A DNA stretch of 64,000 nucleotides from Pezizomycotina sp. ARF18 (Eukaryota; Ascomycota). The notes below the pieces were generated by a model. That model worked only from the letters and a program-made list of their open reading frames with translations. It had not been told where the DNA came from and did not search any database. The stretch lies in contig AZLU01000086.1 in the NCBI GenBank assembly GCA_002224055.1, forward strand, positions 1 through 64,000. The letters are read 5' to 3'. The position numbers were made by a program, and so were the translations under genes. Of the stretch, positions 33,778-46,628 are shown one piece after another. Each line of letters opens with the position of its first letter. Position 1 is the stretch's first letter.

Positions 33778-35148
33778 GGGGGGGTATTAAATTTTCATTC
33801 TGTTAATTCCTAAAGTCGGGGCACCATATGGCGACCACCAGTAAACGTATCGTCTGATATTAAACTGAATCCCTTGATATATTCAGCGTGAAATCCGTGA
33901 TCATAGATTTTTTTTCTCCCTATCCACGGGCACACTCTGGCAACACGCTCTCCTCACCGTGAGCAGTGCATTCATTTAATTCACTGCTATTGAGGTTCTC
34001 TAAAGAGAGCTCTAAGAGTGCTATTGCCTCCATCTCCCTTTCCCCCTCCAAGACTAGGACTTAGGGCTCTTAGCGTCGTTTGTTTCGAGATATCGGGTTC
34101 AAAATTTTTTTAAGTTCATTTTTTTGTTTTGTATAGGAATTGTTCGTTTTGCAAATTTTTTGCTGTTTTTCGTGTGGGCGCCCTTCGCCTCTACTAAGTA
34201 CGGATTTTTCAGTCTTGGCGCCCACGCTAAATATGTCTCCAACTTCCAAGTCCTGGAGTTAGGCGCCACCAACCCGAACATCCAATTACAGTCCGCGAGG
34301 TAAACCCTTTAGCGAGGGGTCCATTCGCGGCGAACCGAGGTGGGCAATGCCAAGACACAAGCAATGAAATAGTGGACAGGACTCCGCTTTTGACCAAGAA
34401 CTATCCCTTAGCAAAAACTTTACATTGCTGGGATATGATCTCGAGGGAGTTGATGAATAAGTTGGGCATCCTAGACTTGACGGGTGATCACTGTCGTTCA
34501 AGGAGATATTCAATAGCGAAAACCTGGTTATACATGACTTGTAGAAACATGAGAGCAGCGATTTGATGGGTAGTTCTGGCCCTCGTTTTGTAGAGAGACC
34601 GCCGATTGGCCATCAATCTAGCGTTCGCTATCGCGGAAAATGTTGGCGGGACCTTCGTGCATTTCCCACACCATTTTTCGAGTAGAATATTGCTCTATTC
34701 GGGCTTTCCGATATTCATCATCCCGTGGAGACTACCTCCAATCTCCATGTGGCGTTTGCGAACGCCACAGTGCTTCCAATTTGAACGTCTGCTCGTATAG
34801 CGTATGGATATCTTCGCCTCAAAGGATTTCTCGCTGCATTAGTCTGTAAATCGGAGAAAGAATTCACAGGTTTCTGCAGGTTGCCCATGAGCGGCCGATG
34901 CCGAATAACTAGGTCGCCATGCCCCGCTTGAACGATTTGCACTCGAGACTCGATGCGAAAAGGAAAGTTATCTGTCGATCTTCAGTTTACCTGTCAACAC
35001 CCGGATTTTCAAGGACGTAATAAAGCCGGTCTCTATAGCTACCGCCAGCGTTCTTAACTCGTCCCGTTTCCACAGTCCCAGCATCGAGGCTGATTCGGAA
35101 AATTCGAAAGAAAATTTTTGTTATGTTCTTCGACGTTGATAGATCAAG
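33219..35148. other. Intergenic with a T30-G8 tract
   Basis: A run of 30 T (33747-33776) is directly followed by eight G (33777-33784). Frames at 34099-34942 have no recognised domain. Confidence 0.35.
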
Positions 35149-36402
35149 ATGGCCAGAGCCTAACTACGAGAATCCAGTCCTCGCAGGCCGCTGGTTGATG
35201 TTCGTCGAGTATATCCTCCTAGCATTATCGACAATAGTCATAGCCTGAGGCTTGTGAGTAGAGGATACGTTCTAAAGACGTTAGGATGGGACGACTTTTG
35301 TGCTGTCATGTCCTGGGTACGTCTCCCCTAGTAACTTCCAGTGCTCTTGGAGATGGCGATGATAACTCATGATAGGGTTCAATATCAGGTCTGCGCCGTA
35401 GTTCTCACAGCAGGCAACGTCGTGCTAATAGATACCGGCTATGGACGACACATTTGGGACGTTATACCTGAGAAGAGGAGGCAACTACTTCTCAACGTGT
35501 GCTGTACAGTGGGTAGCTGCCGTATCAACAGGCTTCTCGAAGATGTCTATCCTGTTCTTCCTTCTCCGCTTCATAGATGGGAAATGGGCCCGCTCCGCAG
35601 TCCACGCTACCATGGTTTACGTCGGAGCCTGGTCTTTTACCTGCATGGCGGTCTGGATTTTCAGATGCAATCCCGTATCCACGTGGTGGAAGGAGGAAAT
35701 TCCGCGCATGGAAGATGCATCCACCGAATGGTTTCTGAAAGCGACTGGAACTCAAGTAGCATTTGGAGCCTTATCACATGTGCTTATTCTTTTCCTACCT
35801 GTCAGCACATTGTGGAAGTTGAACATCTCGAAGTGGAAGAAGCTGGTTTGTGTTGTACTTTGGATGGGGGAACGTGAGTATTTTCTCCAAAGACCAATTA
35901 TCAAGAAGATAAACGAGAGGAGAATTACTGACATACTTCATCAGTTGTTGTGCATTGCCTCTGGACGCTTTACTACACTGTAATGGGCGTTCGTAATCAA
36001 GACATGACTTGTGAGTTTCACAGTCTCCCTAAGACATGGCCTTTCCTTCTCTTGGTTCTAATGGAGACATTCAGGGTACGGCTACAGCGCACTACTTTTC
36101 CAGGCGCTTGAGTCCACACTCAGTTTTCTACACATGCACTCCTTCCTAGCCCAACAGCGCAAGCTATCTCCAAACCTGTCGTCGCCGGGTTGAAGAAGAT
36201 CTCTGGATCATCCTTAACAACCCCGATAGCATCTCAAAATAGGTCTAGTGTTGTACAACAACAACGGAGGCGATGTAGCAGATATTCAGGGACCAGCGTC
36301 GGCGAGAAACAAATTGCCGCGCGAAGCGTAACCACCCAACCATCAATATGGAGGACGCGCCTTTCCCCAGCCCTATTCGATCGTTACGGCGGGAGGCGCT
36401 AG
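35149..36402 (+). CDS. SAT4-family (fungal rhodopsin domain) integral membrane protein, frame-broken
   Basis: The pieces read PEPNYENPVLAGRWLMFVEY, ILLALSTIVIA then SRGYVLKTLGWDDFCAVMSW (first helices and the GWDD motif). Next come DTGYGRHIWDVIPE, KMSILFFLLRFIDGKW, AVWIFRCNPVSTWW, VAFGALSHVLILFLPVSTLW and SALLFQALESTLSF, then a basic tail ending DRYGGRR at 36402. The 180-codon piece at 35441-35983 covers helices 3-6. Introns are visible at about 35319 and 36010-36075. One missing base near 35247 joins IVIA to the following LRLVSRGY. The gene lies 1.9 kb from another family member on the same strand. Confidence 0.82.
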
Positions 36403-37981
36403 CTCGGTTCCAGGAACCGCGAATAGCAGTGCTTCATCCCTCGCGGTGGAAGATGAGAAACCGGCGCTCGCGCTTGACCCCCCAACACGCATTTCGCCCA
36501 GAATCAGTATTTGACGGGGAGGGAAAAAAAAGAAAAAAAAAAAACGATTTTCACGTCTTTTGTTCCCCAGTTTCCTGTAACTGTGGTGATGGTGGACGCA
36601 ATGGATTGAGCCAGATTTAAGCTTGAGGATTCGCATGATCGAGCCAGTAAAGTTTTCATATGAAGGAGCTACTAGTTTAACCTGAAACTTTCGGGACGAA
36701 TTTATCAGAACACCTCGAAATACTTCAGAGTAATTGACAGAACTTATTGCAATCTTAATGCGCTGCATATTACTCCCGTTTGCCGTAACTATCATAGTAC
36801 TCAATTCAAAGAAACATGACATACGTTAAGTTCGGGTTTACGATCCAAGAGGTCTAACGAGGGATTATAAATATATGGTCACTTAGCCTCATTGCTCCCT
36901 TCTTCTCTTAGTTTTAAAAATACTTCCTCCGGTATTTCTTCTAGAAAAGAACTTTTGCGCGCTAATATAATAAACCACGTCCCGAACTTATCGAAACGCT
37001 AAAAAAGGAAAAACTTAATGTGTTATAAACAGGTTGTTTTTCTCGCCTGCCCGACGGGTGATGACATCCTCGATGTCTTTCGAGTCTTTCGGACTCGCTT
37101 CCAGAATTTCCCTACAATGGTTGCGTTTGCAAAAGAACACCTATTGGAAGCTTACTATCTCGGATGGTGCTATCTCAACATGGAAGAATGCCGTCTATCA
37201 TACGCCTTGTCTTCCAAACTGCCAATTTTGCCTGAAGCTTAAGGACATCGTGGAGAAAGTAATGAACAGATCTGAAGCTGCTATACAGGCGCAATGGGCG
37301 TTGCCAGGAAGCGGAAGTTCCGAAGCGAGGGGAGGTGTAACAGCACTCAGTCCTCAATGAACGAATTTTTGAAAATTCTATGAAAGCGCCGACATCCTTA
37401 TATGAAAGGAAGGGCTTGCGTTCATTCCGTCGGTTACCGGTTCACCCGAAGATGGCTAACGAGGATGAGGATGAATGGTTATATTTAAGGACACCATGTC
37501 AATGTCCATCAGCTCAAAAGGCTTGGCACTTGGGATAGCGGGGGATTCTCTTTCGAGTACGTAGATCCTCAGCCTGTAATACAATCGTAGTCTCAGGACG
37601 GCGTTTTTGATCAGAATAAATTGAATCCAGAGTTTTTGATTCTGTTTTATATCGGCGTTTTTTGAGATCTAACATTCATTTGAAACAGCGCTGAATCTTT
37701 TGTTTTCCTGAAAAATGCCGCTCAAAGGTTGTAACGTAAAATCAATCACGGACTTGAAGCTATTGGTTCAAAACAGCACAAATGGCTACAAATCACGATC
37801 GCGGTCTGACCATGATGATCAAATGTTAATAGTACCAGGATAAGCTATTGAATATTATCCATGAAAAGCATACGTCGTCCTAGGTTTTCCAAACCCCTAT
37901 TAAACTACTTGCTCGAGAAAGAGGTTTAGAACCCGCCAGCAGCTCCGTCATCTCTTTTACCGGAAATATGAACAGAGCACA
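36403..37981. other. No gene recognised; one 108-codon plus-strand frame
   Basis: The frame 37034-37360 reads plausibly at its end (CLPNCQFCLKLKDIVEKVMN) but has no known domain or clear start. The rest is ordinary intergenic sequence with an A-rich run near 36527-36544. Confidence 0.3.
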
Positions 37982-38909
37982 ATGAGAGACGAGGTCCTGA
38001 TCCTCATTTTAGAGGCAATCAGCGACGCCTCCTATCTGTTGGTGGGGCTGCAATAGTATGTGCTAAGAAGCTTCAGCTTTAGATTAGACTCTATTCATGC
38101 GATATAACATATTTGAGCTTGGGGACTAGCTTAAACTGTAGTTCTGCTTAGGCTCAATCATGGTCAGGCAGGTTAGAAAAGACATTTTAATGTCATATCA
38201 CTTATAAAGCCAGGATTTGGATCTAATTCCGTATTGCTCCGTGTTGAACCTGCCATTCTGCAGAACGATCATTTCAATTCCACCCTCAATTTCAGGAATA
38301 TTCAGTACACAAGTCCACTGTTCATGTTCATTATAAATTGACTCTCGATACATTCCAACGCAGTTCTCTGCCAAAGTTACTCAATAGTCTATCTACTCTG
38401 AAATAAACCTCTAGGAAGGCTACTAACAGACTGCCAGTGAAAAGTAACTGTGTGAACATCCCATTCCTAAACCAAGAAGCAGTCTAAGCAAGGTCAACAA
38501 TCGATTCCTCAAAGAAGATCATGTGCTGGAAAAGGCGGTTTTCGTTTCTTGCCCTAACCACTGATATCTACAACATCTTCCGAATGTACAAGCGCCCAGA
38601 TTAAAATAACCCTAATGCGATTGCCGACTATGGTCTCTTGAAGCGCATTATATGGCTTTTGCTACCTCAAATGGAGACCGCTCATTATTACACGCCGTGT
38701 GAGGGCAATTGTCCGTACGTCCTACGCTTATCGCCATTGTGATAAAGCATGACCGTGACTCGATACCTGCAGCCCGCGAAAGCCGCGAAGACACTCTCCG
38801 TCAGATCAAAAGGTTCTTCCGCCCCATGAAGAGACCAACCTCTCCAGGTATGCGCAGACTATTCGCTCTTTGGCCGACCTTATCCACTTTCGACGGCGAT
38901 GTCCAATAG
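37982..38909 (+). pseudogene. Possible F-box protein relic
   Basis: A short start MRDEVLILILEAISDASYLL at 37982 resembles an F-box helix and is followed by a stop after 22 codons. Downstream fragments (TTDIYNIFRMYKR, YGLLKRIIWLLLPQME) look protein-like in changing frames. No intact domain remains. This may be a decayed paralogue of the F-box gene at 30269, or chance. Confidence 0.25.
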
Positions 38910-39552
38910 ACATCGTTCCATGCGTATTATTCTGTTAGAGTACACATCGGCTTGGCTGATGTTAATCCAGTGCGATAGGCCTATAAAAGAAATAGCAAGC
39001 AAGCTCATGAAACCATAACGTCTCGTCGACTAGCTATATTCGAAATTATAGTAACGATGGCATATTTAATAGCGGGTTGCTCAGCCCGCCTACCAGATTC
39101 TTCTAAGTGCATGAGTGAAAAAACTGATTTGTATCTATAATAATCTTTCTCATTTCTATTTCAATCTTGATCGAAAGATTCAAGGTTATTGATGCTGAGG
39201 AGCGTTGTCATCTAGGGTATTTTTGCAGTTAGGAGACGCGCTATTTAGGTTCCCTCCTTGTAATTTTTTTTCTGAGGGATCGCGACTCGTATCACAAAAT
39301 TTAGTGATGTTCATACTGGGCACTGTTTCCGAACATCTCAGTTCCAAGGATGGTATCGTATCCTGACTATATCTGAGACAATACCATGGCTCAAGTTTCA
39401 GCCATCGGCGTGGTCTAGATCGTATCAACAATCTGAGAAATGCCTTGGAACGCCAGTAAAATAATAAAATACGTCAAGTCAAATTTTGCTTGGCGGGTGC
39501 CATGAGAGTAGAGGTAATTTCTGTGGCAGAGTCGCGCTCGGTATACTCAAAC
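38910..39552. other. Intergenic up to the assembly gap
   Basis: Nothing recognisable is seen. Confidence 0.35.
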
Positions 39553-40156
39553 NNNNNNNNNNNNNNNNNNNNNNNNNNNNNNNNNNNNNNNNNNNNNNNN
39601 NNNNNNNNNNNNNNNNNNNNNNNNNNNNNNNNNNNNNNNNNNNNNNNNNNNNNNNNNNNNNNNNNNNNNNNNNNNNNNNNNNNNNNNNNNNNNNNNNNNN
39701 NNNNNNNNNNNNNNNNNNNNNNNNNNNNNNNNNNNNNNNNNNNNNNNNNNNNNNNNNNNNNNNNNNNNNNNNNNNNNNNNNNNNNNNNNNNNNNNNNNNN
39801 NNNNNNNNNNNNNNNNNNNNNNNNNNNNNNNNNNNNNNNNNNNNNNNNNNNNNNNNNNNNNNNNNNNNNNNNNNNNNNNNNNNNNNNNNNNNNNNNNNNN
39901 NNNNNNNNNNNNNNNNNNNNNNNNNNNNNNNNNNNNNNNNNNNNNNNNNNNNNNNNNNNNNNNNNNNNNNNNNNNNNNNNNNNNNNNNNNNNNNNNNNNN
40001 NNNNNNNNNNNNNNNNNNNNNNNNNNNNNNNNNNNNNNNNNNNNNNNNNNNNNNNNNNNNNNNNNNNNNNNNNNNNNNNNNNNNNNNNNNNNNNNNNNNN
40101 NNNNNNNNNNNNNNNNNNNNNNNNNNNNNNNNNNNNNNNNNNNNNNNNNNNNNNNN
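39553..40156. other. Assembly gap, 604 N
   Basis: The sequence is undetermined. Long frames that appear to cross it are artefacts of the N run. Confidence 0.99.
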
Positions 40157-41892
40157 GGCTTCCCAAGCCAGGTGGAACCATTTGAGAACCACCTTGCGCG
40201 CAGGTTGTTGTGATTATGACGCCGAGAATCCTGCCAACTAAATGCGCCCTAACAGTAAAAATTTACGTTAGCCTTGCAAGAGTGATATTACTTGGGCTTC
40301 CCCCATACATCGCAGCTACTTGGATATATTGGATCATGAGCGCTTACTGCGAAAATCCCCATGGAATCACCTTCCTGAACAAACGGCTAATGAGGGCAAG
40401 CGCTCCTGCTATCATGCCCAAGTAGAGTAGCGCAAACAACTAATGTACCGTACAACTCTGATCCACTTGGGGACCGGTGGATAACATGATCCATACCCAT
40501 GTTTGATAGAGGTATATAGGTTATGGAGCAAGAAGTATTCTGAAATGAGTGTTAGAGTGAAATGTATTATTTGCGACTAAAGCAGTAAGAGAAAGACTGT
40601 CAAATTTTTAAACGAGCGTCCGGTTGCCAGTGGTCTGAGTTGTATGGATCGTCGAACAAGAATATATACTAGAGCAGGAGAAACCCGCCTGGCTCTTTAT
40701 ACTCCGTTCCGCTCTCAAGGCGTTTTCGACGATTTGGGCGCTATACGCAGAAAGGTAGAAAAAACAGCTGATAATCGATAAGGGTTCTAAACCTCCGGGT
40801 TTTCGTATGTATGAGTGTTGTCCTTTCACCGTACTCGCGTCGTGCATGTGCATCTATTATTGATTTGTCAAACATCTTTCACGACAATATACAAGGGAGC
40901 AGACACGAGAGGTAGCACTCTATTCCCCCCTCTCATGCAGTTTTAATGAGCCATTCCCTAATTGAGGGGTCTAGCCGCCTTCTCAAACATACCAGGGAAG
41001 TCATCGATTGGCACTCATTTGTCCTAACCACCTGCATGCTCGTGCCGAAAGCCTTGGCTAACGCCCCCCCTTTTCGCGAGATTCTGCGGCTGTGTGTTGG
41101 AGTACCACTGCAACTAGATATAGCCTGCAGGAGAGTAAACAGAGTTGCTTCACATTGATGACGAAATTAGTCGACAGAGTCTTCAGCGTTTGCCTAATTA
41201 TAGATTCTTCGCGCTGGGTCGATTCCTGTGATGGTCGTCAACTTGTTTATGTGCCGGATGCACGTCCTTACTTGGGTTCGCTTGTTCAGACGGGGGGAGG
41301 CAAAAAAGCGACATTCGAGACGAAGCCATTTCTTGGCTGCTTCGCCTTTGTTTCAATCGTCTGATAGGGCAAGCATTTGCAGAGGTTATATTAATACCAA
41401 GACTTTTACCAGAAGCTTATTATAGTTGTGGGGAAACTTCGCAGAAAAGCTTAATTAACATTTATGCGACTGTCGCGATCTTTCGGTTCGAGGGATGTCC
41501 TTTCATAGTTGAATTGACCGGAGGGCGTTTTGGTGGAAACCGAACAGTTCATTCCTGTGCGATCTAGAGATCCAGAAACTTTTATCTGAAAATAACGAAT
41601 TTGTTCGCAGCTCTGCAGCGAAGCCTAGATGACAATATCTTAACGGTTTACGCGATTGAGTCCTTCTGATCTATTTACAAGCATTCTTGTATTATCTGAC
41701 GCTGAGGTCGAACAATCTAATTATATCCAACAAAATGTCGAAAAGAGGTTTAAAATGACCGGTTAATACGGTAGGCGTTTGTAGACGAAGTATACTCTAG
41801 ATCCTGATGCGCCCGTGTAGCGTCTAAGGGCGACCGGTGCTATGCGCCTCTTGCTCCTTCTCTCATATCCAAAATATAGATACTCTTCGCTA
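40157..41892. other. No gene recognised
   Basis: Frames at 40210-40425, 40946-41158 and 41092-41364 lack domains and disagree in strand and phase with any larger model. Confidence 0.35.
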
Positions 41893-42612
41893 GCCATCCC
41901 ACGGTAATGAGGTGCAAAAGCCTAAAGAAAAAGAAAGTACTATTAGCCATTTCCCTCGCTTATCTATATCGAACTTACGTTTTATTTCCGTCGAAATCGG
42001 GAATCATCGCGAAGAACGAGGGTGGACCTCACATCACAACCTGCAGAAGCACGGAAGCCGCAATTTCCATCTTCACGATCTTGTTCTGGAAACCAAGGCA
42101 GTCATCCTCATTTTCGAAACCCATATCACTCCAGTAAGATCGCAAGCTGTCCGCCTACCGTCGCTGGGATCATTGCTGAAATTCCAGTAACCATACTCGC
42201 GGTTAAATCTCTCCACGAAGGAGGATGCAGTGACCAGGAGACCGAAGATGAGCAAGTCCAAGATCAGGAGAAGGATCAGAATCCAGCGGCGGGTGGTGGC
42301 GCGTACGCAAAAGCCGTTAGAATGCGTATATCAAAGAAACCAAGAGCTACAGAATCAGGGAGTTAGTGTGTATTATAAGATCGCTTTCGGACTCGGACAC
42401 TTCAGAGGTTTCTTACCGCGATACCGGCGAATAGTTGGGTATTTCCCTCGTTACGTAGGTCTTGAACCGATTCTACCTCGTCATGCTTGCAAACGAAGAA
42501 GAGGATGATTGCAGGAATGCTACAAATTGCCTGGAAGACCCGCAGTATAGTGAGCGGTGGTCGTGCTCCGCGCCATGATATTTGTTTGATATGGTCGAAA
42601 CAGAACTTATGA
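41893..42612 (-). CDS. Possible small multi-pass membrane protein, frame-broken
   Basis: On the minus strand SWRGARPPLTILRVFQAICS continues into IPAIILFFVCK, a first membrane helix (about 42590-42500). After an intron-like gap, RRWILILLLILDLLIFGLLV with TASSFVERFNREYGYW gives a second (42290-42150). GFQNKIVKMEIAASVLLQVV follows with a third hydrophobic stretch. The architecture is typical of small fungal membrane proteins of unknown function, but no family is recognised and the pieces need frame changes. Confidence 0.35.
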
Positions 42613-45600
42613 ACGAGGTTCTGTGAAGGAGTAAACAGTTTTCTTTGTACTGGTTTTGCAAAGGCAGAAGAGTATACTAACGGAGATGTATATATGGGGA
42701 GCTTTATATAAGTGGACGAAGGGGAAGATACCCAACGAGTGATTTCCTGGCCATACATTCTTCTAGGCCTTCCGCAGAAGACAGCATGATGTTGAGTTTC
42801 ATAGACCTAATCTCGCAGTCTATATATAATCTTTTTATTTCAAACCTTATACTTTGTTTGTCGCGCCAGGGTCTAGACCAGCAAGACCACAAGATAGACA
42901 TCGCCGAAGTTTGAGTTAAAATTTCACCTGATAGAGCCAGAAGTAATGAGGCACATTGCGAGCATATTGTTTCCCCGTGTTAAGAGTTCACGCTACCTAA
43001 CGTGGATGGACAACCATTTTTTAGTATACAGTCCATGGCTTTTCGAGGGTCCAAGGTTTCGTTCCCGCGTAAAGAAAATGGATAAGACTAAGGCTGTTAA
43101 TGAGCTGCAGTTGGCGATAAAAACCAGCTATCAGCCTTATCTGCATGAAGCTGTAGGCCATGAAACACTGAAAGCTCGTAGTGAGTCCTAACTTGTTCGT
43201 GGTATTATAACCGTCCAGAGCCCTTATGTGATTTGGCTGTGGTGCTACTGATATCAGCTATAAAACACTCGGTGTCTTTCTGATATTTCTTCTTCGACTT
43301 CTGGTGTTTCTTCTAAACATTCTCTTTTGACGAGGGCATTACTCTAGATCTTGAACCTATCCAGCTCCTTACGCGCGAAAAGTAAATGGTTGGTACTTTC
43401 TCTCGTGCCATATCCTCTAGACCGAAGGGAGACGAGGCAAAGTCTCGAGATCTCACCCAGCGCAAGCGTACCGCATATCGCAGTCAATAACAAACGATAT
43501 TGTCCATACCCAAATCTATCTTTAGAAAAATAATAAGTCAGCTTGCGCTAATAAATAACCTGAAGCTGTATGGATTCTGTATTATACAAGTTTATTAGTC
43601 CTGAAAACATTGCTGAAGATCTAGGATAAGTTTTTTTTCTTTTCTTAGCCTGTCTCAATATCAACTCCAGATTTCAAGTCCCTCGAAAGAATTCATTCCA
43701 GTCAAATAGTTGCGAAGCAAGGAAAAAAGGCCCTCGGGAAGAACAACGAATTACAAGGTTGGAGTTTATGTTGATCCTTGTAGCAAGTATGTAGGAAGTA
43801 TCTACTGGAGGTATGTATCTCACTCAATCCAGCGAATACTATCTCAGATCCTTGATTTCATGAATCTTCTTTTTGTCATGGCGAAGAAAGAATACAATAA
43901 TTTATGCGTTCGCACTTAACTTTTACGCGACCATGAAAGCTAACCCCGCTTCACTTTTGTCCATATGGCAAAAGAAGTTCTTCTCCCTTGTGTCTCCTGG
44001 AACAACGAAACAAGGGGTTTTCCAACTTAGTGCACACTTCCTAGGCCTCAAGGAAGACTAACAACGAAGACGGTTTCACTCTTTTGCTGAAGAAGATCGT
44101 TAGGACATTACTAAAGTGCAGCATATGGACTAAATGACCCTTTAATCCTCTAAGTAGGAATTAGCAGGCTTGATATCAAAACCGTGGAGAAGGTATTTTC
44201 TATCTCTTCGGGCCACGCTTGCTTTCCGCTTGCACGAAGGAGTGGTGGAGTAGGTCTGTCAGGTAGGCCCACCCAACGGAAACAGGCCGATCCATAAACA
44301 TCCTTCGTGCGAATTTACACAACCCAACTCGTCTGGATGCTCTCCACATAAAGGAATGACACCGAGGCCTCCACGATCGAGGATATCCGTGTTGAGTTGA
44401 GGTTTCTCGCTTTTGTTTCTTGCTAAGCCTCAGCTTCTCCATTGCTCTTCAGGAACGGTGAGGTTCCAAATTCTATCTCCCGTCTTCTTTCAATCTGCCC
44501 TCTTTCTTTGCTTTTCCAATATCGATGAATAGAATCTATATTATGCGTAAGGGTCATTTTCATTTATAATCTTATAAGAGTCTCTTAAGAGATACGCGGG
44601 TATCCTGCGGTTATCCGGGAAGACCCATCGGATTGGTATAAGCTCTCGGCGACGTGGAATGGCTCGGGATGAAATTGAAGTACAAAAATTGGCTTAACAA
44701 ATTCGGAAATGCCAGTGGAACAATATAGCCCATAAGGATTTATTTACAAGCTGGTATTGCTTTTATGATGCGAAGCAATTGATAGATGGCGATGGGGTGC
44801 ATGGTCGCTGTCGGGATCCAGCGGCGCTTCAACATACCTCAGGCTTTTTCCTTCCTGAAATGGTGCTTTTCAAGGAGAGATCATGGCACTGCCGATCGGG
44901 ATTAATCCTTCCAGAAGAACGTTCCCTTTCTTTTATTCATGGCAAGGAGATGTCCAGCAGATGTGAATATCGGTGGGACAGTGAGCAGATAACTGATTTA
45001 TGGACTACGATGATTCCTTGGACGATTGTTACCATGTCCACGTTGATTCGCATCTGAATGAATCCTATTCTAACCTTATTAGGAATCCGCTGTGGAGAAT
45101 TCTCGCAGCCCCAGTCGTGGGCTTGAAGAATTTACTGGTTCGACGTTTAAACGTGAGGTAACCTTTCCGTTCAGGCGTGAACAGCAAGGTGATTGATGAA
45201 GTCGGCGGCGGTGAAATAAGGCTGAGCAGATTCCTGGATCAGAACTCTCCTTCCCTATCCATACTGTATCTTCTCCAATGTTGTCCGCTCCTATCCAAAT
45301 AACAGACGTCACGAAGCAGGAAATTGATTCTTATCCTATAACAATCTGGGAGGGAGCACAAATACCATCTCCATTCGCCTTCGGTCAGCGAAGATGTCTC
45401 CTCTTCGGGCGAAATGCAGTGACGGATGACTTCCCTGTCGCGTACAAGCATTCGGATGGCTGGTTAAGCTTTTCTAGCAGCTGACAGTGACCACCGGAAG
45501 AGGAGCCCGTCTAGGCGGCCAAGCATCTCTCACGACCGCAACAATAGTCTTCAGAGATGAGGGAGTTTTCTAGTCTCAAATCGCGATACTAATTCCTAGT

Positions 45601-46509
45601 TCGCGGTGATCCCAGCCGTTGCGGAAGCTCTATCGAATACGACTTTCTTCTTATCGATGATGAGTCTGAAGAGATTATTGGTGGCCACATCAAGAGGATT
45701 TTCTTGGAAGCCCTTACAAAGCAATAAAAGCGGTCGAATTTTCTAAATCTATAGAAATGTGGAGGCTTTTCTCAGGATGTGATTCTTCCCTCAGAGAAAA
45801 TGGAAACTATCCCTGAAATCGTGCAATCTCCAACCCTTGGTCGTTTACAAACGACGATCTCAACACCCTGGGTAATATGCGGAGTGTCCAATCACTCATT
45901 CTTAGCGACCGTAATTATTGTAACTGATGAACTGTCCGATAATTGTTAGCTTCTAGAAATTTATAAAGGCGGGCGGTTGGCCCTTGTGGTTTTCCCGCTT
46001 AATCATGGCAGTCCACTTCCGCTCCCCAAAGCCTCAGTGGCAGTGATTGTGGGAAACAGATCATGGCGGCACATAAACTTTGTTTGTCCACCGTCTCGTT
46101 TTGTTGAGATAGTGAGAGGACCCGCTTGGGGTCGGCAGTGCCAGACTGACCCGCGGCTATAAGCGCAAGGGCCAAATGCAATGGCCTATTTCTGTCCGCT
46201 GGAGGCGGGAAGTCGTCGCTGTGAGCTTCAGCAATGGACTTGGCTGATCCGGAAGGTACCTGAATATAGGACCTCAGCGACGGTTACATCCTGGAACAGG
46301 CTAGACAAGCATCTGCCAACTAATTGTCCAATAATTAGCACTCTGAGAAATCGTAGAAGTTGACAGTTACTTTTCATCTCCACCTTTGCTGACCATCTGA
46401 TAAGTCTATATCGTCGCGACCTTCTAGATGTTCTGTGTCTCCACATTCAGCGATACCTTTGCGTGATCGTCGCAGGAATTCGGAAATGAACTTGGTCCAA
46501 GAAGAAATT
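42613..46509. other. Long gene-poor stretch upstream of the OPT gene
   Basis: There are many 60-90 codon frames on both strands (for example 42946-43191, 44779-45057, 45278-45484). None has a domain, signal peptide or convincing splice structure. No inverted or tandem repeats stand out. Confidence 0.35.
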
Positions 46510-46517
46510 TTATAAAA
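46510..46517 (+). promoter_or_regulatory. TATA box of the OPT transporter gene
   Basis: TATAAAAA lies 119 bases before the ATG at 46629. Confidence 0.5.
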
Positions 46518-46628
46518 AGGGGACGATGTTTCCTCTTTTCCTTTCGGAGACATCTCTATCAGCGAAGCTCTCATCCATTCTGGAAAGCTTACTGTAACCC
46601 TCCTGTGTAAGCAAGAAAACAACAAGGC

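Noticed and set aside
39474-40241. Four 230-250 codon frames crossing the N run
   Set aside because: They exist only because N bases contain no stop codons; about 200 of their residues are undetermined.
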